Shown piece after piece: positions 1-8,050 of a DNA stretch of 12,482 nucleotides. The stretch lies in NCBI GenBank assembly GCA_025602915.1, contig JAHLJZ010000065.1:126001-138482 (forward strand), given 5' to 3'. The notes below the pieces were generated by a model, which worked only from the letters and a program-made list of their open reading frames with translations, was not told the DNA's origin and searched no databases. Within the stretch, counting starts at the first letter, position 1, and the number at the start of each line of letters is the position of its first letter. Made by a program: the position numbers and the translations under genes. The DNA is from Paraphysoderma sedebokerense (Eukaryota; Blastocladiomycota; Physodermatomycetes; Physodermatales; Physodermataceae).

Positions 1-92
1 TATTGTACTTGTTGGCTTGTCCTGTCGACATTAACAGTATTGATGGCATCGACAACACTAATTTCGTTTCTATTCCACCTCTTGCTTATCAG

Positions 93-1303
93 ATCATCCA
101 TTTGGTAAGTGATATTTTTACGATTTAGATACTACAATTTATTATCTTATGTATTCCGAGACCCATCGATCTTGAAATCAAGTCTCCGGCCACGGACTTG
201 ATATGTAGTGTGAATGGCAGTCGTTTAATGTTGATTACACCTTTGTATGATGGGAATAGTTGTGAACTTTGGAGTCCTGCAGCTGAATTAACAGTACTTC
301 TTTTCTTTCCGGTTTGTCATGACTGTTAATTCTTAATCCGGTATCAATGCACTTGGCCATGGGCACCTTCATTCACCAATCGTCACTCCGCTTTGAATGT
401 TAAGGATTTTACTGCCGACCTGTCAAAAAGCTGGATGGATCCCTAGATCTCATGAAGTGGGAAGCCGGTATTCCGGGTAAGCAAGGAACGGTGGGTCATC
501 AATTTTGTTTGAGTTAGTCGGACTTGAGTTAAAGAGATCAATCATTTATCTGTTCTTTAACTCTAGATATGGGAAGGTGGATTATATAAAGTCGCTATGT
601 ACTTTCCTGAAGAATATCCCTCAAAACCACCCAGTACGTATTAACTTTTCCATAAAGTAAACTGATGAATCATTCCAATGATTGACGTAAATCTACTTTC
701 TACCTCTAAAGAGGTGAAATTTGAGCCTCCACTGGTATTTTCGACCTTTTGATTCCTGAATACTTTTCGTCATGTTGCCTGATTGTCTGCCTCTCTTTAT
801 TTCGCAAATCATTCATATGCCACTGATCAGTTCCATCCAAATGGTATACCACATCATTTCTGATTCACACGCTTCAAACTCTATACTAAGATTGTACTCT
901 CATTACTTGTAGTATATCCATCCGGGACTGTTTGTCTCTCGATTTTGAATGAAGACGATGGGTGGAAACCAGCGATTACTGTCAAGCAAATACTTCTCGG
1001 AATCCAAGGTGAGTGGTTCCCACTAGGTTAATGCTTCCGACTACATTCTTACGTCATCTTTTTCGCCAGACTTGCTCAATGATCCCAATCCAAATTCCCC
1101 GGCCCAACAAGGTATGACTTCATCTCAAGCCAACCAGAATTCTCAGTTTCGTGAAACTCGAACTAATTGCAATCTGACCTAAAATGACTTCTCGGTTCTC
1201 ACTAATTGCCTAACTAGATGCGTATACATTGTACAAACGGGACAGAGCTGCTTACGAAAGGAAAGTGAAAGAACAGGCAAGGCAATTTACTCCCAAGAAA
1301 TAG
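93..1303 (+). CDS. UBC9: SUMO-conjugating enzyme UBC9 (E2), 5'-partial
   Basis: This E2 enzyme carries SUMO as a thioester and passes it to lysines of nuclear targets. Visible coding exons are 93-104, 405-490, 567-633, 712-734, 831-843, 913-1008, 1070-1111 and 1218-1303 (TAG); all junctions are GT-AG and phase-consistent. They encode about 141 residues. Diagnostic stretches are [30 protein letters not shown], the HPN box followed by [12 protein letters not shown] with the catalytic Cys codon at 933-935, [19 protein letters not shown] and [13 protein letters not shown]. The WEGGLYK and [13 protein letters not shown] signatures separate UBC9 from ubiquitin E2s. The first ~18 residues (MS..RL..ER..WRK in the family) lie before the window; bases 1-92 read as the end of an intron, with acceptor TTATCAG. 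KVKF replaces the more usual KCKF. Exons of 12, 13 and 23 nt are unusually small. Bases 105-404 are a 300-nt intron in which I see nothing else. Confidence 0.95.
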
Positions 1304-1490
1304 ATTATCAATTTGACTCTTCCATTTGGAGGCGACTGTATTCATAGTTATGAATTTAACATAATTGTAAGCTTTTAATTGTAAACTTGGGCGGAACGTT
1401 AATCAGTGCTATGAGTCGCTGGTGAATTGTAACCTAGGAAATACTTGATATGCAGTAAAATATTATCTTCATTATTCGTTCCAGAAAATA

Positions 1491-1496
1491 TTTATT
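1491..1496 (-). terminator. AATAAA poly(A) signal candidate for the CorA-type gene
   Basis: On the minus strand this reads AATAAA, 68-73 nt past the transporter stop codon (1564-1566). It lies in the 260-nt gap between two convergent genes. No clear AATAAA was seen for UBC9 in the same gap. Confidence 0.4.
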
Positions 1497-1563
1497 TTTT
1501 TTCATTTACACCATGCAATTCCTTCAAATTAATGTAGAGTGAACGTATTTATAACTTTCTATG

Positions 1564-3788
1564 TTACAGCCACTTATAGCGGCGCCCCAGTATCCAAGCG
1601 ACTGCACCGAATAAAACCATTATCGCAGTTATAACCGCAAACCAAGAAAGATCATGAACGTTGGTATCTTGAAGTTGTCCGGGAATGGGGACGTTCATCT
1701 AATTACCGATTGAAGTTAACTCGAGATACAAATGCTTATTAACGGGGTGAGATAAGCGTGCAAATTGTTAAACTTACCCCAAATAAACCTGTCAGTACAT
1801 TCATCGGTAATACTATACAACTGACAGCGGTTAGCTTTTTCATAATATTATTCAGTTTGAAGGATTCTTTTGTGAGTTCAATCGAAATCATAGCCAGGTA
1901 ATTCGAATGAGATCTGTTGAGGATTTCGGAGTGGTGGTCTAATGTTTGAACATACATGTACGCTGATATAAATTAACGAAAGAGAGGGGGTTAATTCACA
2001 CATGGAAGGGTTCTAACGAAAATTAAAGTGATGTACCCTGATCTTCAATATCCCTCAAATACAACACCATCTCCCCTCGTAACCGCTCCCGACATCTACT
2101 TCCAACGGTTTTTACCATTTCCAATTTTAAACTTAACCACCTCAACACTTCGTTCACTTTCCTGCCGACACTTCGTATCCTTCTCAACATATCTTCTGAC
2201 TCGCGTACATTTCGATTCAACAGGACAACCAAATCATCAATAGTGTCCACATCATCGTCTACGATCTTAACTAGTGGGTCATATGATTGCAATATGTCAT
2301 CTAGAAAACTATATAAAATCCAGTCGCTATTAATCCGATTACGCGGAATGTTAGAGGTATCGATTCGACGGAGAATATGGGAGATGTGACGAACAGGTTC
2401 AGAGTGTATGGTAATTATAAAATTCGGGAAATGCAAGATATAAAGGTTGGTTTGATCTTCTAAACTGATGACGGTTTCAATATCAGTTTTACCCTTAGCT
2501 GCCGAGTTCGTGTCAGAATTTTGTGTGAATGTCCGCGTACAAATGAATATGTAGTTGTGATATAATTCGCATGTTTCGCGGGGGGTAGACGAATCAAGTA
2601 AATCAGAGACAGTGAGAGCGTGAAGGTCAAATATCTTCGCGAGAACTTTGATGTCTGCGTCAGTCGGGTTGAAAATGTTAAGCCAAAAGGTGTGGCCCTG
2701 GGCAAAGTATGACGATATAAAATTATTCATGAAGGAGAGAGTGGCGCCGGTGACAACTTTAGTTTTCCTCGAATAGAGCATGAACTTAGCTGAAGGGTTG
2801 TACATCTGTCATTCCAAATTCAGAACATGAATTCCTAACAGTTAGATTTATCCGTGTTAGGATCCTGAAAGCGGCTGCTTACCTTATGTAGCGGAATTTG
2901 CTCCTTTATGTTTCCCATAGGTGCATTTAATCCGTTGTTCAAAAGCGTCGCAGTTTCATTAACAGTGTCTGAAGTCATATTCAAATAATCTTCAAACATT
3001 CGCCAATCAATGGCACTCTCATCGTCAGTATCGTCGTCCGCAGCTTGGTTGCTGAATATACTTTTCGTACTATTGAGCATATTATCTATTCCATTCATTG
3101 ATATAGAAATAGGAACTTCTGGCCCCGTTCCGGATTGACCATGTTTCATCGACACCAACGAAATCTGCGAAGCGACGCGACGTATTTGGGTGTTGGGTTG
3201 ATGATAAGAATGATTGACTTTATGAGACACTGAATGGGTAGTGGTTGACTGATGATAAAGTATGGAAGCTGCTAAATCTGTTGTCTCAACTAGCTGATGC
3301 GAAGGTAATAATGGTGCAGTAGGGGTATCTAGAAGTGCTGCTGGTTGTCTGTGGCTCCGCATAGATGCTGAAAGAGAACTCTGTCGCGAATGATTTTTCG
3401 GTGTTGCGGGGCGCTTTGGGGAATGAGGGGGGTGGGATGTCATTGTTGAAGAGCGTTTTCCATTTAGTTCAGAATATGTGTGCTCATTTGTGTTCCTAGA
3501 ATTCGTTTGCACCGGATGGTAGTGGTTCTCTGAAGATTTTGGTTGGATATGATGTGGATTCTGACCTGCTGTCATTGATGGCGAGGGTACAATTTGTGAA
3601 TTTGTCGATTCGGATAACATAGAATCTATGAAAGACGATGGGATCAAAGGAGTGAAAGAACCCTCATCCATTTGGGAGCCGTCTTTTGCTGTCGTCGAGT
3701 TCGAATTCACGGCGATAGGCGACGTTGAAGACGCAGATTGTGATAACGGGCTCGGTGACGAGGATATTGGATTCAATGGTCTCGACAT
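1564..3788 (-). CDS. CorA family Mg2+ transporter (ALR/MNR2-like)
   Basis: Predicted Mg2+ channel/transporter of the CorA superfamily, acting in a plasma or vacuolar membrane. Model: complement of 1564-1698, 1778-1962, 2037-2805 and 2883-3788; 664 aa. Residues 1-302 are a low-complexity, Ser/Thr/Pro/His-rich, probably disordered cytosolic N-terminus, as in fungal ALR/MNR2 proteins. The CorA domain follows: FWLNIFNPTDADIKVLAKIF (from ~342), a CELYHNYIFICTRTF strand region, IITIHSEP, then the long helices with YLRDIED and LNRSHSNYLA. Two C-terminal membrane segments sit at about 600-620 and 637-657. The signature GMN is residues 620-622 and is split exactly by the last intron (GGG|ATG AAC). The tail ends GRRYKWL. 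The start ATG at 3788 is immediately preceded by an in-frame TGA. The three introns are 77, 74 and 79 nt. Family assignment is firm; vacuolar versus plasma membrane placement cannot be told. Confidence 0.93.
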
Positions 3789-4355
3789 TCACCACTTAAT
3801 ATCATATGCGATAGTATAAATAAAATCGAATATTCCGGGTAGAAGAGACACTGAAGCTCGTATTCGCGGCGAATATCAGAAAGAGGCTGCTGTTGTGCGA
3901 CAGTAGTGAGGATGAGGCCAGCTCGGGAAATACTCTTTTCAGTAACTATTGCAAATTCTTTACCTGCTTTTGTAGTCGGAAGTATTTTGGGTTCGTAGAC
4001 TACTCTTCTTCAATTATCCGAGACGGGTTATACTATACTCGTTGAGACGTTAGGACTGCCTGGCAACGGGAGATGTGATCAAGATTCGAGGAGACAAGTA
4101 AACAACAATCCTGAGAAGACTGGCAAAGATACTACATACTTAGAATTGTAACTGATGCAAAGATGAAGATATTGCTCAGTTGTTGACAGTCCTTCTTTTT
4201 CTGTTTTGTCCCTAGATCTCTAATTCACACTGGTTGGCAGAAATACAAGTTGGTTTGATTCGCTGGTTTTTTTGCCAACGTTTTCGACACTGGTCACTTT
4301 ATATTCATCGAATCAGACACATTCACCGCTCAAATAGAATTACTGAACAATACAA
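3789..4355. promoter_or_regulatory. Divergent promoter region between CorA-type transporter and XPA/RAD14
   Basis: These 567 bp separate two start codons pointing away from each other, so both promoters should lie here. No convincing ORF was found. Visible items are a TATAAATA at 3815-3822, 27-34 bp upstream of the transporter ATG, a 15-bp palindrome at 3861-3875, and a pyrimidine-rich stretch at about 4190-4215. No factor site was recognised with confidence. Confidence 0.5.
3861..3875. repeat. 15-bp perfect palindrome with one central base
   Basis: TATTCGC-G-GCGAATA: seven-base arms around a single G. It is GC-richer than its surroundings and lies about 75 bp upstream of the transporter start codon. 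It could be a binding site for a dimeric factor, but no known factor is inferred, and a chance occurrence is possible. Confidence 0.35.
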
Positions 4356-5442
4356 ATGACCTCGCAATCCCACTCTATCGACACAACTCAGGCAGCGCAA
4401 TCTAGGTCTACGGATGGCAGAGGCCGGCCAGCACGAGCTGTCTCTGGCTCCTCATGCACCAAAAATGCCGAATCCGCTACTCAATCTAAAAAACGATCAC
4501 GGATGAGTTCTATATTTGAATTCGATATGACGGATATGGTCGACACAAGAGGTGGATTTCTTCTAGATGAAGGACCAACAACTGGAGGTCGGAAAATCAT
4601 GAAGTTGGAAAGAACTTTTGTTCAGGATCCTCGTAAGTGGGATAAGTCTAACTTGTTGGAGAGCATATCCACATGGAAATATCGGCTGACAGATGGTATC
4701 TTTGTTTGCGTTACGATTTACCTAATTTGAAAAGCCATATCCCTCGATCCTGCCGACAATCCAAAATGCCGAGAATGTAACTCTGTCGATTTGGATCATC
4801 AGATTCGCAAATGCTTCAATGTATTAGTATGTAAACCTTGCAAAAAAGCCTTACCGGAGAAGTATTCTTTGATTACTAAAACAGAGGCAAAAGAGGTACA
4901 AGTCATACTCATCGGGTTTCAAGCCCTCAATAATGATCGGCCCTTTGAACTAATTTTTCTTCATTTATCTTAGGATTACCTGCTTACAGAATCCGAAGTT
5001 AAAGATGAATCTATCCTCCCTCACATCACGAAACCGAATCCACGGAAAAATACGTGGAATAATATGTATCTATATCTACGGGAACAAGTGGAAAGTTTTG
5101 CTATTCAGAAGTGGGGTAGTTTAGAGAAAATGGACGAAGAATTTGAAAGGAGAGAATTAGAAAAGAAAAAGAAGAAAGAAAAGAAGTTTAAGGAGAAACT
5201 AAACGGTGAGTGGCTCTTATAAATTCTCATTTTTAATATGACGTTTAACACCAATACGTATATTCGTAGATTTACGAAATAGAACGAGAACATCGATTTG
5301 GCAAGACCAACCTGCGAAAAATGTGCGGACTGTTGATCATGCTCATGAATATGGCGAAAGTATATGTATTGATGAGGATAACGACAAATGGGTTCAGGAA
5401 TGTAATATCTGTGGACTACAAATTGAAGTGGAGGAATTCTAA
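4356..5442 (+). CDS. RAD14: DNA damage-recognition protein XPA/Rad14 (nucleotide excision repair)
   Basis: XPA/Rad14 binds distorted DNA and scaffolds RPA, TFIIH and ERCC1 in nuclear nucleotide excision repair. Model: 4356-4695, 4735-4895, 4974-5205, 5270-5442 (TAA); 301 aa, slightly longer than human XPA (273 aa). Residues 1-50 are polar and disordered with a basic KKRSR patch. FEFDMTDMVDTRGGFL is the conserved segment just before the core. The zinc finger is C125-x2-C128-x17-C146-x2-C149, exactly the XPA spacing. The DNA-binding core continues with LPEKYSLITKTEAKEDYLLT and NTWNNMYLYLREQVESFAIQ, then a Lys/Glu-rich helix. The end carries a paired Cys motif, CNICGLQIEVEEF (C289, C292), as in the TFIIH-binding C-terminus of the family. 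The first intron is only 39 nt. The ATG opens the only long frame reaching the core. Confidence 0.94.
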
Positions 5443-5506
5443 CTATTGTTCAATTCATTTGACTGTCAGATAAATATTTGACCTATTGTGGTCTTATCAT
5501 TTGTAG

Positions 5507-5516
5507 AATAAATAAA
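5507..5516 (+). terminator. Overlapping AATAAA poly(A) signals after XPA/RAD14
   Basis: Two AATAAA hexamers overlap (5507-5512 and 5511-5516), beginning 65 nt past the XPA stop. They sit in the 173-nt gap to the convergent reductase gene, so transcripts of the two genes probably end close together. Confidence 0.5.
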
Positions 5517-5615
5517 TTATGAGTGAAGTTCGATTTCATGGAAAGTGCAGGATTTTCGGTTAGATCATCACAAGATTCATTTATCACATTTTGAAACAGT
5601 ATGTACATCTAGCTC

Positions 5616-6601
5616 TTAAATCAAGAATGGGAAAAACGCTTTTCTATTCTTCGGATAGTCTTTGAATTTTTCTTGATACCATTTGTGAGTCGATAGCGCT
5701 CTCGGAAACAAGTTCGTGAATGTGAGTATTACGAAGGCAATAGAGGGAAGACTGAAATTTGAAGCAATACAGTAGCCTGTCCATTCGAGGACTTCCCTGT
5801 ATGATGAAATAATCGATTGCAAGTTGGCAACAGATCTGTTAGCTTCGAAGCATTATTTCAGAATGCGGTAACAACAAAGGAAAATCACATACCCAAAATA
5901 ATTGGGACAAGAGATGTATTCATATAAAAAGCCTCTAGGAATAAAGTATTTTTTCTTATCATCGTCTTTATCCTTCTTTTTCCTCAGCTTCATCAAGATA
6001 TCATCACTCTTGGTATTAACGTACAACCCCAATACCCATACCAAGACCCCAACCCAGAATCGAATCTTAACCAATTCATCATCATTGTAATCGCTCCATA
6101 CTGCCACATATCTTCCATTTACGTATCCGTTTACCAGGTTAAAGAACACGGCGGAGAGGAAAGTAGTTAAAGAATTTGGTGACATTGATGGCACTCGAAT
6201 CGTGTAGATGACGGATCGATTGAAATAGTGGAATGTCCATAACGATAGCAGAATTAGAGACGGTTTGCTAAAGTTTATTGGAAGTGGGCGAACGTCGACG
6301 AACGGAATTGGTATGGGGATTTGAGGGAGAAAGCAGACGAGATATAGTACTGGCGATATAACTTCTTGAAGAAACCAAGCAAGTTTCCCGTTGAGGAGGA
6401 GTCCCCACCCTGGACGAGCAAATCGACCTAATCACAATGATGCAGTCCAGAATGCCGAGTTTGTTGGCATACGAGAGCGAAATGATATTAAATAGGGTAA
6501 TTACCATAGGGGGCTGTGACCATCATACAAGCAATAAACATCGGAATCGGCACAACAAGCCATACATAGGTTAAAAGCTCCCAAAACTGTTTCTCGTCCA
6601 T
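5616..6601 (-). CDS. 3-oxo-5-alpha-steroid 4-dehydrogenase (SRD5A/DET2) family reductase
   Basis: A polytopic membrane enzyme predicted to use NADPH to reduce a conjugated C=C bond in a steroid or related lipid; the fungal substrate is not known from sequence. Model: complement of 5616-5796, 5893-6427 and 6505-6601; 270 aa, against 259-262 aa for human SRD5A1 and plant DET2. Family features in order are APYGRFARPGWG, KLAWFLQEV, LSLWTFHYFNRSVIYTIRVP, NLVNGYVNGRYV, IPRGFLYEYISCPNYFGEVL (from ~195) and the C-terminal TFTNLFPRALSTHKWYQEKF, DYPKNRKAFFPF. This C-terminal block is the steroid-reductase domain with its cofactor-binding part. Several hydrophobic helices are evident (N-terminal LLTYVWLVVPIPMFI; central and C-terminal ones). 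An uncommon KKKDKDDDKKK block (182-192) lies in the loop before IPRG. The closest other family, enoyl-CoA reductase TSC13, fits the start and C-terminus less well. Confidence 0.92.
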
Positions 6602-6766
6602 TTCAGTGATTGTGATGTTGGATTATTGAAGGACTATTTGGATAGATATTAACAAATGAGTATCGTCTTCAGATCAGAAAGCTGGATTTGAAGGGACGCG
6701 ACTTTTGGAATAAGTATCATTGTCAGCGAAGGGCACATTTAAATTATATTCTACATTTAATCTTAA
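6602..6766. promoter_or_regulatory. Intergenic gap upstream of the steroid reductase
   Basis: This 165-bp gap separates the reductase start codon from the stop codon of the next minus-strand gene. It must hold the reductase promoter and the 3' end of the upstream gene. It is strongly AT-rich near 6740-6766. No canonical AATAAA on the minus strand or other named site was found. Confidence 0.4.
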
Positions 6767-7804
6767 TTATATATCTACATCTGTGTCACTGCCTTCCTCG
6801 CATTCTAGTAATATTGTCTCCAAATCCTTCCCTTTGGTCCGTTCCCACCAATCTGGATCATCTGATGACTCCAGAAAGTCCTTCATTTGCTTTAACAACT
6901 GGCGGGCTTCAGCCCTCTGAGCCTGGGACCTCTCTTTCGGTGATGACTTCGGTAGCCCAGACGAGGAGTTAGATGATGTATGAGAAGCAGTTGACGCTAC
7001 CTTTAACTGCGTTATGGTTTTCTGCGGAGTCTTACAGACAGATGAGTTCAGAATGCGATCTTTGGTGTTGCCATTGAAGGGTGATGGTAGATGGTTTGTC
7101 AAATGGTGAGATGGAGAATCTGGCAATTTTACAGATTTCGAGGATGCTCTTGTTGATACACCAATAATGTCGGAATCATGGCCAAATTTAGTTGGCTGCA
7201 GTTCATTGTCAGTTTCATTTGATATTTGCCACTGATGAAGCTCATCTTCATCAACATCTGTAAGATCAGCTTCAATAGTATCTGCTGACAGATTCTCCAT
7301 GTTAATATGTGTTGTTGATCCGTTTGATGATATCGGATTTGGCAAATTCGATTTAGGCGCATCCTTCGGCCTTATGTTGTTGTTGGTTTTGACCTCATCA
7401 TCATATGCTTCCTTTCCTAATTTCGACTGTAATTCGACATCTGAATAGTCTTTTTGGTTGACGGCAGAAACCGAATCAAGATCGTTTCTCGATGTTTTCA
7501 TTTCATTGTGAGTGCCATTCATCAGTTCATCGGCACCAAATAGGACATTCTCGTTCTCCATCTGCCAACTTTTCTCAGCCTTGCCCATTTTCTGAAAGAA
7601 ATTTAAGCTACTCAGGGTAAGCTGTTTGCTTTCTTTAGCGCCGGAATTTTCTAGGTCAAGTTTATTTCTTCGGATTCTAGATGGAATTGGCGGTGGTGGT
7701 GACTTGATGAGTTTCGACTGTTTCGTGTGCCTTCGGTTCGGAGATTTCGATTGTCGAGCTTGATGTGAGGGAAATATCCACTGATTTGTCAAATCGGAGA
7801 TCAT
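6767..7804 (-). CDS. Hypothetical acidic, mostly disordered protein
   Basis: I do not recognise the family. From the ATG at 7804 it is 345 aa in one exon. The N-terminal ~60 residues are basic and proline-bearing (SPNRRHTKQSKLIKSPPPP). A compact stretch, NFFQKMGKAEKSWQMENENV, may form a helix. The middle is Ser/Asn/Asp-rich with acidic LTDVDEDELHQW and many SP/TP dipeptides (possible CDK-type sites). The C-terminus looks folded and most conserved-like: a predicted helix ARQLLKQMKDFLES, then DDPDWWERTKGKDL and an acidic end EEGSDTDVDI. This layout resembles nuclear scaffold or regulatory proteins, but that is only an impression. The frame stays open upstream to about 7942, so the true start may be farther 5', perhaps after an intron ending TTTTGCAG at 7937. 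The sequence at 7594-7601 (TTTCTTTCAG-like) also resembles a splice acceptor, so an internal intron cannot be excluded. Confidence 0.6.
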   Translation of the reverse strand: MISDLTNQWIFPSHQARQSKSPNRRHTKQSKLIKSPPPPIPSRIRRNKLDLENSGAKESKQLTLSSLNFFQKMGKAEKSWQMENENVLFGADELMNGTHNEMKTSRNDLDSVSAVNQKDYSDVELQSKLGKEAYDDEVKTNNNIRPKDAPKSNLPNPISSNGSTTHINMENLSADTIEADLTDVDEDELHQWQISNETDNELQPTKFGHDSDIIGVSTRASSKSVKLPDSPSHHLTNHLPSPFNGNTKDRILNSSVCKTPQKTITQLKVASTASHTSSNSSSGLPKSSPKERSQAQRAEARQLLKQMKDFLESSDDPDWWERTKGKDLETILLECEEGSDTDVDI

Positions 7805-8045
7805 TCGCAATCGGTTCTCTGGCAGTTTTGTGTATGTGTCTGTGTTTGCGCGAGAAATGTCGCAAGCGAGAAGAATTGAGGTCCGAAGCGAAAGGACCGA
7901 GTTCACTGAGGCGCGTCCCCATACCAGGGAATACGCCTGCAAAAGAAATCATCGAGAAACGATTGAGATCCTTCAGATCAATAAACTATATTGTGCATGG
8001 AAAGAGAAGAGTAATTGACAATTAAGAATAATATTATAGGTACAT
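7805..8045 (-). other. Gap between TFIIIC gene and the hypothetical gene, with an open frame and possible upstream exon
   Basis: The frame of the hypothetical protein stays open to 7942, directly at an intron-like acceptor (TTTCTTTTGCAG ending at 7937). A candidate first exon ATG-CAC-AAT-ATA (7987-7998) with donor GTTTAT would join in phase and give a 393-aa product. A different frame is also open over 7677-7952. Coding evidence here is weak. The region may instead be 5' leader and promoter, squeezed behind the end of the TFIIIC gene. Confidence 0.3.
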
Positions 8046-8050
8046 TTATT
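8045..8050 (-). terminator. AATAAA overlapping the TFIIIC subunit stop codon
   Basis: On the minus strand, AAA-TAA-ATG spans the last lysine codon and the stop (8046-8048), so the hexamer AATAAA contains the stop codon. If it is used, the 3' UTR would be only about 10-30 nt. Confidence 0.4.

Noticed and set aside
2028-2243. Plus-strand 71-codon ORF inside the CorA gene
   Set aside because: It lies antisense to a clear CorA coding exon and shows no recognisable motif.
3628-3819. Plus-strand 63-codon ORF at the transporter start
   Set aside because: Antisense to the disordered N-terminus; composition mirrors the opposite strand's Ser codons.
5105-5293. Minus-strand Phe/Ser-rich ORF
   Set aside because: It is the complement of the Lys/Glu-rich helix of XPA plus an intron; a membrane-like look arises from AAG/GAA codons read in reverse.
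5902-6090. Plus-strand small hydrophobic ORF
   Set aside because: Antisense to the well-supported steroid reductase exon.
6688-6972. Plus-strand 94-codon ORF over the end of the hypothetical gene
   Set aside because: It overlaps the opposite-strand coding end and has no start context or motif supporting it.
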